NCBI GenBank assembly: GCA_004297775.1
Contig: SCUE01000029.1
Location: 1-59,398, forward strand
DNA from: Chloroflexota bacterium
Lineage (GTDB): Bacteria; Chloroflexota; UBA6077; FW602-bin22
DNA length: 59,398 bases
Reading direction: 5' to 3'
The translations under genes were made by a program, and so were the position numbers. Below are positions 1 through 6,777 of the stretch, piece after piece. Below the pieces are notes generated by a model. It had not been told where the DNA came from, made no database searches, and saw nothing but the letters and a program-made list of their open reading frames with translations. Positions within the stretch are counted from its first letter, which is position 1, and each line of letters starts with the position of its first letter.

Positions 1-63
1 CTGGCCAAGCTCTACGAGCCCACAGAGGAGGTGATACCCTTGCCACTGCCCGCCGTCGGCTGA
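1..63 (+). CDS. C-terminal end of a truncated protein
   Basis: Only the last 20 codons are inside the window, read in frame 1 and ending with TGA at 61-63. The tail is rich in proline and leucine (EEVIPLPLPAVG). Nothing in it identifies a family. It is reported because the frame is open from the window edge and the codons look like those of neighbouring genes. The 159 bases that follow, up to the orotate phosphoribosyltransferase-like gene on the other strand, show no convincing gene. Confidence 0.4.
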   Translation: MAKLYEPTEEVIPLPLPAVG

Positions 64-222
64 GCGCCGATGGCCGCGCGGACCGCGCACCCGCTTCTAC
101 ACACGTCCAGGGACACGACCAACACCGGCTCGACAACGACAATCCCGGGTCGACCCCAAACCGGCACCGAATCCGCCGACGAAGCATGCACGGCGCCCCA
201 GAACTCGCGCACGAACGCGGCG

Positions 223-1428
223 CTAAGGCGAAGCGGTGCCCGCTCCGACAATCCTTGCCTCGCTGCGCTCAGCCCATCCCGTCGGATCCTTCAGCCAATC
301 GTTGACAGCATCGGCGTCCTGCCACGTCAGGCTTCCGTTTCGAATTGCCGTGTCAAGAAGCGTGTCGAGGTTGCACAGTGAAATCAGCGGGACATCCACA
401 TTCCGGAAATTGGCCATTGCCTCTTTCCGGCCGTAATTGAATATTGCGAAGCAGGCGACCGTCTTGACGCCAATCTGATGCAGTGATTCGATTGCCTTGA
501 GAACCGATCCGCCGGTGGTGATGTGGTCCTCGATCATCGCGACGCGTTTCCCAGCGAAAACGGTCGCGGCCTCGAGATCGTCACTCGCGAAAGAAGGCAT
601 GCCGAGTCGATCACCAAGGAGCGTCGCGTGCGGAATTCCCGATGTCGACATTCCTACGAGCGCGTCGAAATCCGAAACCTGGCGGACTGTCACGGCCGAT
701 GTGATGGCCGCCACGAATCCATCGATCACGTTCCGCCACTCGACGGGATGCGAAATCAGCAGCCGGTTATCGGTGTAGATCGGGCTCAGCATGCCAGACG
801 CGTACCTGAACGGCGGGTCCGGACGAACTGACACGGCTTCGATACTCAAGAGGGCCTCAGCAACAATGATGGCGCGCTCACTCGCGCGCGTGAATCGGGG
901 ATCCAAACCTTGATCGCCGAGAAAACTCGCGCGCGATGCGAAGGGTCTCTCACTTGCCGAGTGAATGCAGGCGCTCGATTCGCCTGCCGAGTCGGGACCG
1001 AAGAACGGCAGCCACGTCACTCGCTCGTAACCCGACGCCGCCAATGCCAAAACCGACGCGGTGCGGAGAGCCTGATCGATCTCGCGCGAATCGATGATTC
1101 CTACGATCGAGTCAGTCGGCAATTGCCCCTCGACCTGCCGCTGCTTGCCGTGGACCTTCGCCTCAGATCGAACGTAGACCATCGGAAACCGCAACCGATC
1201 CGCCACTCGACTCGTCAAGCCGAGCAGTGACGTCGTTGGCGCGGCCAGCGCGTTCACCGCTGGAAAGTCGCGAGTGATCGCGGCGGCCGCAAGATCTGCA
1301 ACCCGTGAGGCACACTCAGGACACAGCCGAAATCTGCTCACATGTTTGGCCGATTCTTGCCAACTGTCCGGCGGGCTCGCGTTCGAATGAGTCTCGATCA
1401 TCGCTTCGATCGATTCCGGGGCGCGCAC
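223..1428 (-). CDS. Tandem (two-domain) orotate phosphoribosyltransferase-like protein
   Basis: A 401-residue protein, about twice the usual ~200-residue PyrE, which joins orotate to PRPP in pyrimidine synthesis. Two PRTase-like halves are visible. The N-terminal half keeps the mobile catalytic loop (VYVRSEAKVHGK, residues 84-95, followed by QVEG). Where the PRPP-binding motif should be it has only IIDSREID (111-118). The C-terminal half keeps the substrate strand (FRYASGMLSPIYTD, 207-220), the STSGIPHA loop (261-268) and an intact PRPP motif (MIEDHITTGGS, 298-308), but its catalytic loop is replaced by a short SFASDDLEA stretch. In the OPRTase family the loop of one subunit serves its partner's active site, so one composite site per chain is plausible. 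GTG at 1428 is used; ATG at 1401 and GTG at 1338 are alternatives. No other pyr gene is nearby. Confidence 0.75.
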   Translation of the reverse strand: MRAPESIEAMIETHSNASPPDSWQESAKHVSRFRLCPECASRVADLAAAAITRDFPAVNALAAPTTSLLGLTSRVADRLRFPMVYVRSEAKVHGKQRQVEGQLPTDSIVGIIDSREIDQALRTASVLALAASGYERVTWLPFFGPDSAGESSACIHSASERPFASRASFLGDQGLDPRFTRASERAIIVAEALLSIEAVSVRPDPPFRYASGMLSPIYTDNRLLISHPVEWRNVIDGFVAAITSAVTVRQVSDFDALVGMSTSGIPHATLLGDRLGMPSFASDDLEAATVFAGKRVAMIEDHITTGGSVLKAIESLHQIGVKTVACFAIFNYGRKEAMANFRNVDVPLISLCNLDTLLDTAIRNGSLTWQDADAVNDWLKDPTGWAERSEARIVGAGTASP

Positions 1429-1441
1429 ACACGCTTGCAGT

Positions 1442-1609
1442 TCAAATTCGCATCACAATAATTGCGACTTCCAGACGCCGGGCGTATCGTAATCTGTCGA
1501 TCTGGCGCTGTAAAGTCCGATGGCAGCCGCGCCACTCCAGCGGGTACAGATAGATGCCGCTGATCGTGCCGCAGCCGATGATGCCGGTCTTGACGGGGCG
1601 GTAGGCCAT
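1442..1609 (-). pseudogene. N-terminal stub of a Gfo/Idh/MocA oxidoreductase
   Basis: The reading frame starts at ATG 1609 behind a purine-rich AGAGGTG. It opens with MAYRPVKTGIIGCGTISGIY, a textbook Rossmann nucleotide-binding start of Gfo/Idh/MocA dehydrogenases. After about 20 residues the similarity stops, and the frame ends at 1442 after 55 codons. About 300 residues of a normal enzyme are missing. The stub lies just upstream of the tandem OPRTase-like gene on the same strand, so a deletion probably fused its promoter and ribosome binding site to that gene. Confidence 0.6.
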
Positions 1610-1727
1610 GGGGGAACACCTCTGTCGAATGCCCCTCGCTCACCCGTGGCGAGCTCGAAGGCGGAACTGCGCGCCAGTATAGGAGGCAGGAGACCACGTT
1701 CCAGATGAACGCGCGATAGAAGCGGCG

Positions 1728-2138
1728 TCAGGACCGCGCCGTCAGCCAGTTTTCCATCGCGAGACCAGGTATATGGGCAAAATGCCGAACGTTTCCGGTT
1801 ACCAGTGTCAACGCGGATGAAACCGCGGTCGCGGCGATTCGCAGATCGGGCTCGGCGACCGGCGTACCGGCTCGCTCCAGGCCCACCCTGAGTGTGGCGA
1901 ACGTGTCCGCGACAACGGCATCAAAAGGGATGATCGCGACTCGGCGAGCAAGGAGGACGATCGCTTCCTCAAGGTCCGCCCGGTGGATTCTGCGGGCGCC
2001 GTAGAGAAGCTCGCCAAGGCTCACGGCAGACATGTACTGCTCATCCGGCGGCACGGTCGCGACGCGACGGAGCACCGCCAGATCGGGCGTACGCCGCAAG
2101 ACGGCCGAAAGCATATCCGTGTCGAAGAGATACGGCAT
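1728..2138 (-). CDS. vapC: PIN-domain ribonuclease toxin, VapC type
   Basis: A 136-residue PIN-domain protein. It begins MPYLFDTDML and carries the acidic residues expected of a metal-dependent VapC nuclease: Asp6, Glu43 (SLGELLYG) and Asp98 (EPDLRIAATA), then TGN at 114-116. VapC toxins cut RNA, often initiator tRNA or rRNA, when released from their antitoxin; the target here cannot be told. ATG 2138 is chosen because it starts exactly at the PIN fold and lies four bases after the antitoxin stop codon. A longer frame upstream has no family support. It is co-transcribed with the antitoxin gene. Confidence 0.85.
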   Translation of the reverse strand: MPYLFDTDMLSAVLRRTPDLAVLRRVATVPPDEQYMSAVSLGELLYGARRIHRADLEEAIVLLARRVAIIPFDAVVADTFATLRVGLERAGTPVAEPDLRIAATAVSSALTLVTGNVRHFAHIPGLAMENWLTARS

Positions 2139-2142
2139 CCGA

Positions 2143-2451
2143 CTAGTCGAAACCTGGCGGCGGTCGATCCTCGGTCGACTGGCGGGCGGCAATGATCGCG
2201 GCGATGTCGGCGTCGATTTCTTCCCAGCCCGCCAGCGATCCGACGATAGAAAGGATGCCCCCAGGCTCGGCGGCACGCGGACCTTGGGCCGATCGTGTTG
2301 GCACGGGACCGATGACGGCAACCGGCTTGCCGTGACGGAGCACGGTCGTCTCGCGACCGCGCTCCGCGTTGTCGAGGACGCGTCGGAAATCCCGTTTCAC
2401 CTCGGCGACCGGGAATGCGTCGCCTCGCAACGGCTGACGCGATTCTGACAT
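2143..2451 (-). CDS. Phd/YefM-type antitoxin of the VapC partner
   Basis: A 102-residue protein whose first ~60 residues resemble the Phd/YefM DNA-binding fold (AEVKRDFRRVLDNAERGRET, then RHGKPVAVIGP). The C-terminal 40 residues, charged and probably disordered until bound, would wrap the toxin. The gene precedes the PIN toxin gene by four bases, the usual antitoxin-first order. An inverted repeat sits on the start codon and probably mediates autorepression. The mRNA is predicted to be leaderless, because a TATAAT box lies six bases before the ATG. Confidence 0.82.
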   Translation of the reverse strand: MSESRQPLRGDAFPVAEVKRDFRRVLDNAERGRETTVLRHGKPVAVIGPVPTRSAQGPRAAEPGGILSIVGSLAGWEEIDADIAAIIAARQSTEDRPPPGFD

Positions 2452-2463
2452 TCTGTCATTATA
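2446..2463 (-). promoter_or_regulatory. Toxin-antitoxin promoter and operator
   Basis: On the minus strand TATAAT (2463-2458) lies six bases before the antitoxin ATG, so transcription should begin at or next to the A of the start codon. A perfect palindrome, TGACA-TTC-TGTCA (2446-2458), covers the start codon and touches the -10 box. A TTTGAT-like -35 lies about 16 bases upstream. This is a compact autoregulatory site, typical of toxin-antitoxin operons. Confidence 0.6.
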
Positions 2464-2534
2464 TCAGCGGCGCATCGCGATCAAAGCGTCCAACGCCCGC
2501 ACTCTGATCCCCGTCCCAAGGCGCGGAAGACCGC

Positions 2535-3347
2535 GTGTCGCCGAACGGAGTCGCGCCGATACAGTCAGCCGCTGTGTTCTGGCGCGCGATCGGCTTGGCG
2601 ATCATCGCAGTCGCGATGCTGGCGATCGGCTGCGCTCGGCAATCGGATGATCTGATGGTTTTCGCGGCGTCGTCGCTGGTCGATGTCGCGAGCGAGATTG
2701 CCTCGGCGTACGAGCCGACGATCCGGCCAGCCCACGTCGTGGTGCATACCGGCGCGACCTCTCAACTGCGTGCGCAACTAGAGCAGGGCGCCCGCGCAGA
2801 TGTGTTTCTCCTCGCCAGCGCGGAGCAGGCCGAGGCGGCGCAAGCCGTCGGGTTGATCGAAGCTCCGAGAGTGTTTGCGCGCACGCGGCTCATCCTCGCG
2901 GTGTCATCAGGCTCTGATGCGCCGGCCATTCTTGAAGACCTGGCGCGACCGACAACCCGCGTCGTGATGTCGCCGATCGATGTGCCGATCGGCGCCTACG
3001 CGCGTGCGTCGCTGCGTCGCATGTCTGCCGACTCCAGGTTCGGCGCCGACTTCGCGAATCGCGTCCTGGCGAACGTGCGCAGCGAGGAGCCGAACGCGCG
3101 CCAGCAGTTCGCCAAAGTGCGCCTCGGCGAGGCGAACGCGGCGTTCGCCTACGCCACCGACGTCGCGGACGGAGAAAGCGGCATCCGTGTGATCGAAATT
3201 CCGGAACGATTCAATGTGATGGTCGCGTACGCGGCTGGGACGATCGTCGCGTCACGCCAGCCCGAGCGCGCCCGCGCCTTCGTCACATACCTGGTGGGCG
3301 TGGAGGCGCGGCAGGTCTTCCGGCGCCACGGCTTCGACGATCCGTAG
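2535..3347 (+). CDS. modA: Molybdate ABC transporter substrate-binding lipoprotein
   Basis: 270 residues. A hydrophobic signal segment ends in a lipobox (LAIGC at about residues 29-33), so the protein should be exported and lipid-anchored. The mature part begins DDLMVFAASSLVDVASEIA, the family start of ModA, which binds molybdate or tungstate through Ser and main-chain contacts in a two-lobed fold. HTGATSQLRAQLEQGARADVF is another ModA hallmark. The start is GTG 2535. It is the first gene of modABC, with 35 bases to modB. Confidence 0.9.
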   Translation: MSPNGVAPIQSAAVFWRAIGLAIIAVAMLAIGCARQSDDLMVFAASSLVDVASEIASAYEPTIRPAHVVVHTGATSQLRAQLEQGARADVFLLASAEQAEAAQAVGLIEAPRVFARTRLILAVSSGSDAPAILEDLARPTTRVVMSPIDVPIGAYARASLRRMSADSRFGADFANRVLANVRSEEPNARQQFAKVRLGEANAAFAYATDVADGESGIRVIEIPERFNVMVAYAAGTIVASRQPERARAFVTYLVGVEARQVFRRHGFDDP

Positions 3348-3382
3348 ATTTCGCGCGGAATCTGCCCAGCGCGCGCCACGCG

Positions 3383-4213
3383 ATGGATAATCGCGCCGTG
3401 ACGCCGCGGAAACTCGATCTGGCCGCGATCGGGTCGCTGATCGGCGTCGGCGCATTTGCCCTATTGATCGGATTGCCGGTCCTGGCGCTCGTCGCGCGGG
3501 CAATCGGAGGCGGATCGCTCCTGGCGCGCCTGACTGACACGCGCGTCATCGACGCGCTGCTGTTGAGCCTGGCCACGAGCACCATGTCACTGGCGCTGGC
3601 GATCGCGCTTGGCACGCCAGTTGCCTACGGCCTGGCGCGCGGGCGGATACCGGGAGCGCGCTTCATCGAGATCGCGATCGACCTCCCGATCGTGCTGCCG
3701 CCGGCGGTCGCCGGTATCGCGCTTCTGATGGCGTTCGGCCGACGCGGCGTCCTCGGCCCGTTCCTCGAAGCGCTCGGCATCGAGATCGCCTTCACGACGA
3801 CGGCCGTCATCCTGGCGCAAGTCTTCGTCGCGGCGCCGCTCTACGTCCGCGCGGCGCGCGCCGGATTCGCGGCGGTCGATCCGGTGGTCGAAGGCGTCGC
3901 GCGGACGCTCGGGGCCTCGCCGTGGCGGAGTTTCCGGACGGTCACGATCCCGTTGGCGCTGCCGTCACTCGTGGCTGGCGCGATCATGTGCTGGGCGCGC
4001 GCGCTCGGCGAGTTCGGCGCGACGATCATGGTCGCCGGCAGCCTGCCCGGCCAGACCCGCACGATGCCGCTGGCGATCTACCAGGCGCTCGAAAGCGACC
4101 TCAACGTGTCGCTGGCATTGAGTGCGATCCTGGTCGGAGTTGCATTCGCGATTCTCCTGGCCGTCCGGGCGATCAATCAGGGCGTGCGCGCCGCGACGGA
4201 GCCGGTCGCATGA
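3383..4213 (+). CDS. modB: Molybdate ABC transporter permease
   Basis: 276 residues with several strongly hydrophobic helices and the permease coupling loop EGVARTLGASPWRSFRTVTI followed by PLALPSLVAGA, the EAA-type motif that docks onto the ATPase. ALGEFGATIMVAGSLPGQT is characteristic of ModB/CysT-type oxyanion permeases. The protein is expected to form a homodimeric inner-membrane channel with ModC. The stop codon overlaps the ATG of modC (ATGA at 4210-4213), so translation is probably coupled. Confidence 0.92.
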   Translation: MDNRAVTPRKLDLAAIGSLIGVGAFALLIGLPVLALVARAIGGGSLLARLTDTRVIDALLLSLATSTMSLALAIALGTPVAYGLARGRIPGARFIEIAIDLPIVLPPAVAGIALLMAFGRRGVLGPFLEALGIEIAFTTTAVILAQVFVAAPLYVRAARAGFAAVDPVVEGVARTLGASPWRSFRTVTIPLALPSLVAGAIMCWARALGEFGATIMVAGSLPGQTRTMPLAIYQALESDLNVSLALSAILVGVAFAILLAVRAINQGVRAATEPVA

Positions 4214-5307
4214 TCGACATCGCGATTCACAAACGCCTCGGCGCGTTCGACCTCGACGCGACGTTCGCGGTCGATGGTGGCACGACCGTGCTCTTTGGCC
4301 AATCCGGTTCGGGCAAGAGTCTGACGCTCCTGGCCGTCGCCGGACTGTTGCGCCCGGACCACGGCCGGATCGCGATCGACGATCGGGTGCTGTTCGACTC
4401 CGAGCGCGGCATCGATGCGGCGCCAGAAGATCGCAAGATCGGTCTCGTGCCGCAGGGCTACGCGCTGTTCCCTCACCTGAGCGTCGCCGAGAACGTCGCT
4501 TACGGCCTGCGCCACCTTGCAGCCGACGAGCGAAACCGGCGCGTGTCGGCGATCCTGGCGACGCTTCAGTTGAGTGACATGGCCGATCGGGCGCCGACGT
4601 CGCTATCGGGCGGCCAACAGCAGCGGGTCGCGCTGGCGCGAGCCCTGGCGCGACAACCGCGATTGCTCCTGCTGGATGAGCCTTTCTCGGCGCTCGATGC
4701 CGAGATACGGCGCCTTCTTCGCACGGAACTGGTCGATCTGAATCGCGACCCGCGGATTCGCGCGCTCTTCGTGACGCACGATCTGGCCGAGGCGCACGCG
4801 GTCGGGAACACCCTCCTCGTGATCGACGCTGGGCGGGTCCTGCAAAAGGGTCCGGTCAGCGGCGTCGTCGATCGTCCGGCCACGCGGCGCGTGGCCGATC
4901 TCGTCGCGACGCGGAATGTCTGGCCCGGGACGATCGTCGAGCACCTCGACCAGTCAACGATCGTGCGTGTCGGCGAGCACATCTTTGAGTCACCACCGCA
5001 CGCGATCCCGGAGGGTACGGCTGTCCACGTCTGTATTCGGCCGGAGCACGTTCTGCTCGTACGACCGGGCAAGGACCCGCACTACGGCCCGCGGTCGAAC
5101 GTCCTGGCCACGACGATCGCGCGCGACATCGATCAAGGCGCGTATCGAACGCTGTACCTCCGTTTGCCGAGCCGCGTTCTGGATGGTTGGCACGACCTCG
5201 AAGTCGACATACCAGCGCACCCTTACGAGGTGATGGCCGTCGCGGGTCGTTCGGACTGGAGCGTCTCGCTCAAGCGAAGCGCGATCCACCTCATTCCAGT
5301 CGGCTAA
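4210..5307 (+). CDS. modC: Molybdate ABC transporter ATP-binding protein
   Basis: 365 residues. Walker A is FGQSGSGKS (about 31-39), the ABC signature is LSGGQQQRVALARAL, Walker B is LLLDEPFSALD and the switch His is in FVTHDLAEA. The last ~130 residues form a regulatory part with RPEHVLLV, resembling the molybdate-sensing TOBE/MOP-like extension of ModC. ATG 4210 overlaps the modB stop and gives a normal ModC length. A longer frame through modB is a shadow. The gene faces arsM across a 42-base gap with no strong hairpin. Confidence 0.92.
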   Translation: MIDIAIHKRLGAFDLDATFAVDGGTTVLFGQSGSGKSLTLLAVAGLLRPDHGRIAIDDRVLFDSERGIDAAPEDRKIGLVPQGYALFPHLSVAENVAYGLRHLAADERNRRVSAILATLQLSDMADRAPTSLSGGQQQRVALARALARQPRLLLLDEPFSALDAEIRRLLRTELVDLNRDPRIRALFVTHDLAEAHAVGNTLLVIDAGRVLQKGPVSGVVDRPATRRVADLVATRNVWPGTIVEHLDQSTIVRVGEHIFESPPHAIPEGTAVHVCIRPEHVLLVRPGKDPHYGPRSNVLATTIARDIDQGAYRTLYLRLPSRVLDGWHDLEVDIPAHPYEVMAVAGRSDWSVSLKRSAIHLIPVG

Positions 5308-5349
5308 CCTCCGTAGTTAACCGAGTTTTGTTTCGGACTTTCGTTACAC

Positions 5350-6279
5350 TCAGGCTGGTTTGCGCGCACGAACGAACGCGCTGAAGACGGCCGTCTTCAG
5401 GCTGGCCTGACGATCGGGGTCCTGCCGCGCCAACCACGACCGGAGATCCGGGTCGTCGAAGCCGGCGAGATCGTGAACACGCGTCGATTCGATCTCGATA
5501 TCGACGAATCCCGCCGCGCTCAGAAAGCGTGTGTACTCCTCGCGCGTCAGAGCGCCGGCGATGCACCCAGCCCAGAGCGCGAGCGACTTCCGGACCGGGA
5601 ACGGCAACGGCGCCTCAGCGACGACGTCGGAGATCGCGACACGTCCACCGGGCGCGAGCACGCGAAACGCCTCCCGCAGGACGCGTGGCTTGTCCGGAGA
5701 CAGGTTCACGACGCAGTTCGAGATGACGACATCGATCGCCGCGTCGGGGAACGGGAGCGCCTCGATCGTCCCTTCGAGGAACGTGACGTTCGCGACGCCG
5801 GCTTCGGCGGCATTGCGTCGCGCGAGCGCGAGCATGTCGGGCGTCATATCGACGCCGTAGGCGTGGCCGGTCGGACCGACCCGCCGGGCCGACAGCAGCA
5901 CGTCGATTCCGCCGCCGGAGCCGAGATCGAGCACACGATCGCCGGGACGCAGATCGATCAGGGCGGTCGGATTGCCGCAACCGAGGCTGGCGCGGACGGC
6001 GGCATCTGGCAGGGTCGATGTCTCGGCCGCGCCGTAGAGATTCGTGGTGATGCCATCGGAGGAGCGGCAACTGTCCGCGCTGGACGAACAGCATGAGCCG
6101 CCACACGATGGGTGCGCGCCAGAACTGGCATCGCGTGCCGCCACGCCGTAGCGCTCCCGCACGACCTCGTGGATGGTCGGTCCGTCCGTCTGAAGCATTT
6201 CTTCCTCTCCGTCGCCGCCGCGCGGCACGCCACCGCTTGTTCGCGTCGATTCGTACGCCAACTCCGGTCGGTCCAGCAT
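5350..6279 (-). CDS. arsM: Arsenite S-adenosylmethionine methyltransferase
   Basis: A class-I methyltransferase with the SAM-binding motif [14 protein letters not shown]. It has ArsM cysteines in the Cys-rich SCGGSCC stretch near the N terminus and in SLGCGNP and [12 protein letters not shown]. ArsM methylates trivalent arsenic to mono-, di- and trimethyl forms. Two starts have good ribosome binding sites: ATG 6279 (GGAGGA seven bases upstream, 309 aa) and ATG 6198 (GGAGAGGAAGAA directly upstream, 282 aa). Family members usually begin near [10 protein letters not shown], which fits the shorter form. The extra 27 residues are charged and unconserved. It follows arsR on the same strand, with an operator between them. 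Confidence 0.9.
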   Translation of the reverse strand: MLDRPELAYESTRTSGGVPRGGDGEEEMLQTDGPTIHEVVRERYGVAARDASSGAHPSCGGSCCSSSADSCRSSDGITTNLYGAAETSTLPDAAVRASLGCGNPTALIDLRPGDRVLDLGSGGGIDVLLSARRVGPTGHAYGVDMTPDMLALARRNAAEAGVANVTFLEGTIEALPFPDAAIDVVISNCVVNLSPDKPRVLREAFRVLAPGGRVAISDVVAEAPLPFPVRKSLALWAGCIAGALTREEYTRFLSAAGFVDIEIESTRVHDLAGFDDPDLRSWLARQDPDRQASLKTAVFSAFVRARKPA

Positions 6280-6297
6280 CGATCGTCCTCCGTCTTC

Positions 6298-6319
6298 TAT
6301 ATTGATAACTCTCGATATA
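6298..6319. promoter_or_regulatory. ArsR-type operator upstream of arsM
   Basis: An imperfect palindrome, TATATTGA-N6-TCGATATA, lies 19 bases upstream of the longer arsM start. Both half-sites and the 6-base spacer match the site in front of arsR. The AT-rich TATATYGA half-site resembles operators of the ArsR/SmtB family. The site suggests that arsM has its own repressible promoter in addition to read-through from arsR. Confidence 0.6.
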
Positions 6320-6333
6320 AATGCGTCGCGCAA

Positions 6334-6723
6334 TCAGCGCGTGTAGCGGCGCAGGCTCTCCAGAGCGTTGGGGTTGAGCCGGTAGTACACCCAGAGACCG
6401 CGCTTGGTCGTTTCGACGATTCCGGCTTCGCGGAGAACTTTGAGATGGTGCGATATTGTCGGCTGCGCCAACGCGCAGCCGGCGACGAAATCGCAAGCGC
6501 AGACTTCCTGGCATTGGCGCAACTGGCGGACGATGCTCAGGCGCGTCTCGTCACCGAGCGCTCGAAACAACTGCGCCTCGGCGGCGAGATTGGCGAGGTC
6601 GATCTGGCGCGCGACGCCCGGCGCGGCCGTGAGGTCATCAACGGTCCCCACGATCGTTCCGCCGATGGCGCAACCGGCGCCGGTCTCGCGCACGCCTGTT
6701 TCCACAGGTGTGACGATAGACAT
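6334..6723 (-). CDS. arsR: ArsR-family metalloid-responsive repressor
   Basis: 129 residues. A winged-helix core (LFRALGDETRLSIVRQLRQC, then AQPTISHHLKVLREAGIV and GLWVYYRLNP) is preceded by about 30 poorly conserved residues. The recognition-helix region carries EVCACDF, a Cys-x-Cys pair of the type that binds As(III) or Sb(III) and releases DNA. ATG 6723 sits directly against the operator, so the transcript is probably nearly leaderless. A longer frame would place the operator inside the gene. It likely represses both itself and arsM. Confidence 0.9.
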   Translation of the reverse strand: MSIVTPVETGVRETGAGCAIGGTIVGTVDDLTAAPGVARQIDLANLAAEAQLFRALGDETRLSIVRQLRQCQEVCACDFVAGCALAQPTISHHLKVLREAGIVETTKRGLWVYYRLNPNALESLRRYTR

Positions 6724-6745
6724 TATATCGATGTCTGTCAATATA
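6724..6745. promoter_or_regulatory. ArsR-type operator in front of arsR
   Basis: Read on the minus strand it is TATATTGA-CAGACA-TCGATATA, with half-sites and spacer length identical to the site upstream of arsM. It ends next to the arsR start codon and contains -10-like TATATT and TATAAT hexamers, so bound repressor would block RNA polymerase. This is the autoregulatory operator. Confidence 0.65.
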
Positions 6746-6777
6746 GAGCCGCGCGACACACGCCCGTTCCGACGCGG

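Noticed and set aside
12..381. Open frames on both strands over the first 380 bases
   Set aside because: They conflict with the end of the frame-1 gene and with the OPRTase-like gene and have no supporting motif.
3922..4209. Upstream extension of modC into modB
   Set aside because: modB is well conserved here in another frame; ATG 4210 gives the normal ModC start and an ATGA overlap.
5308..5349. CCGA/TCGG hairpin between modC and arsM as a terminator
   Set aside because: Only a 4-bp stem with a T-rich loop; too weak to call.
6746..6759. Longer arsR start at 6759
   Set aside because: It would put the operator and -10-like boxes inside the coding region; ATG 6723 directly after the operator is more consistent.
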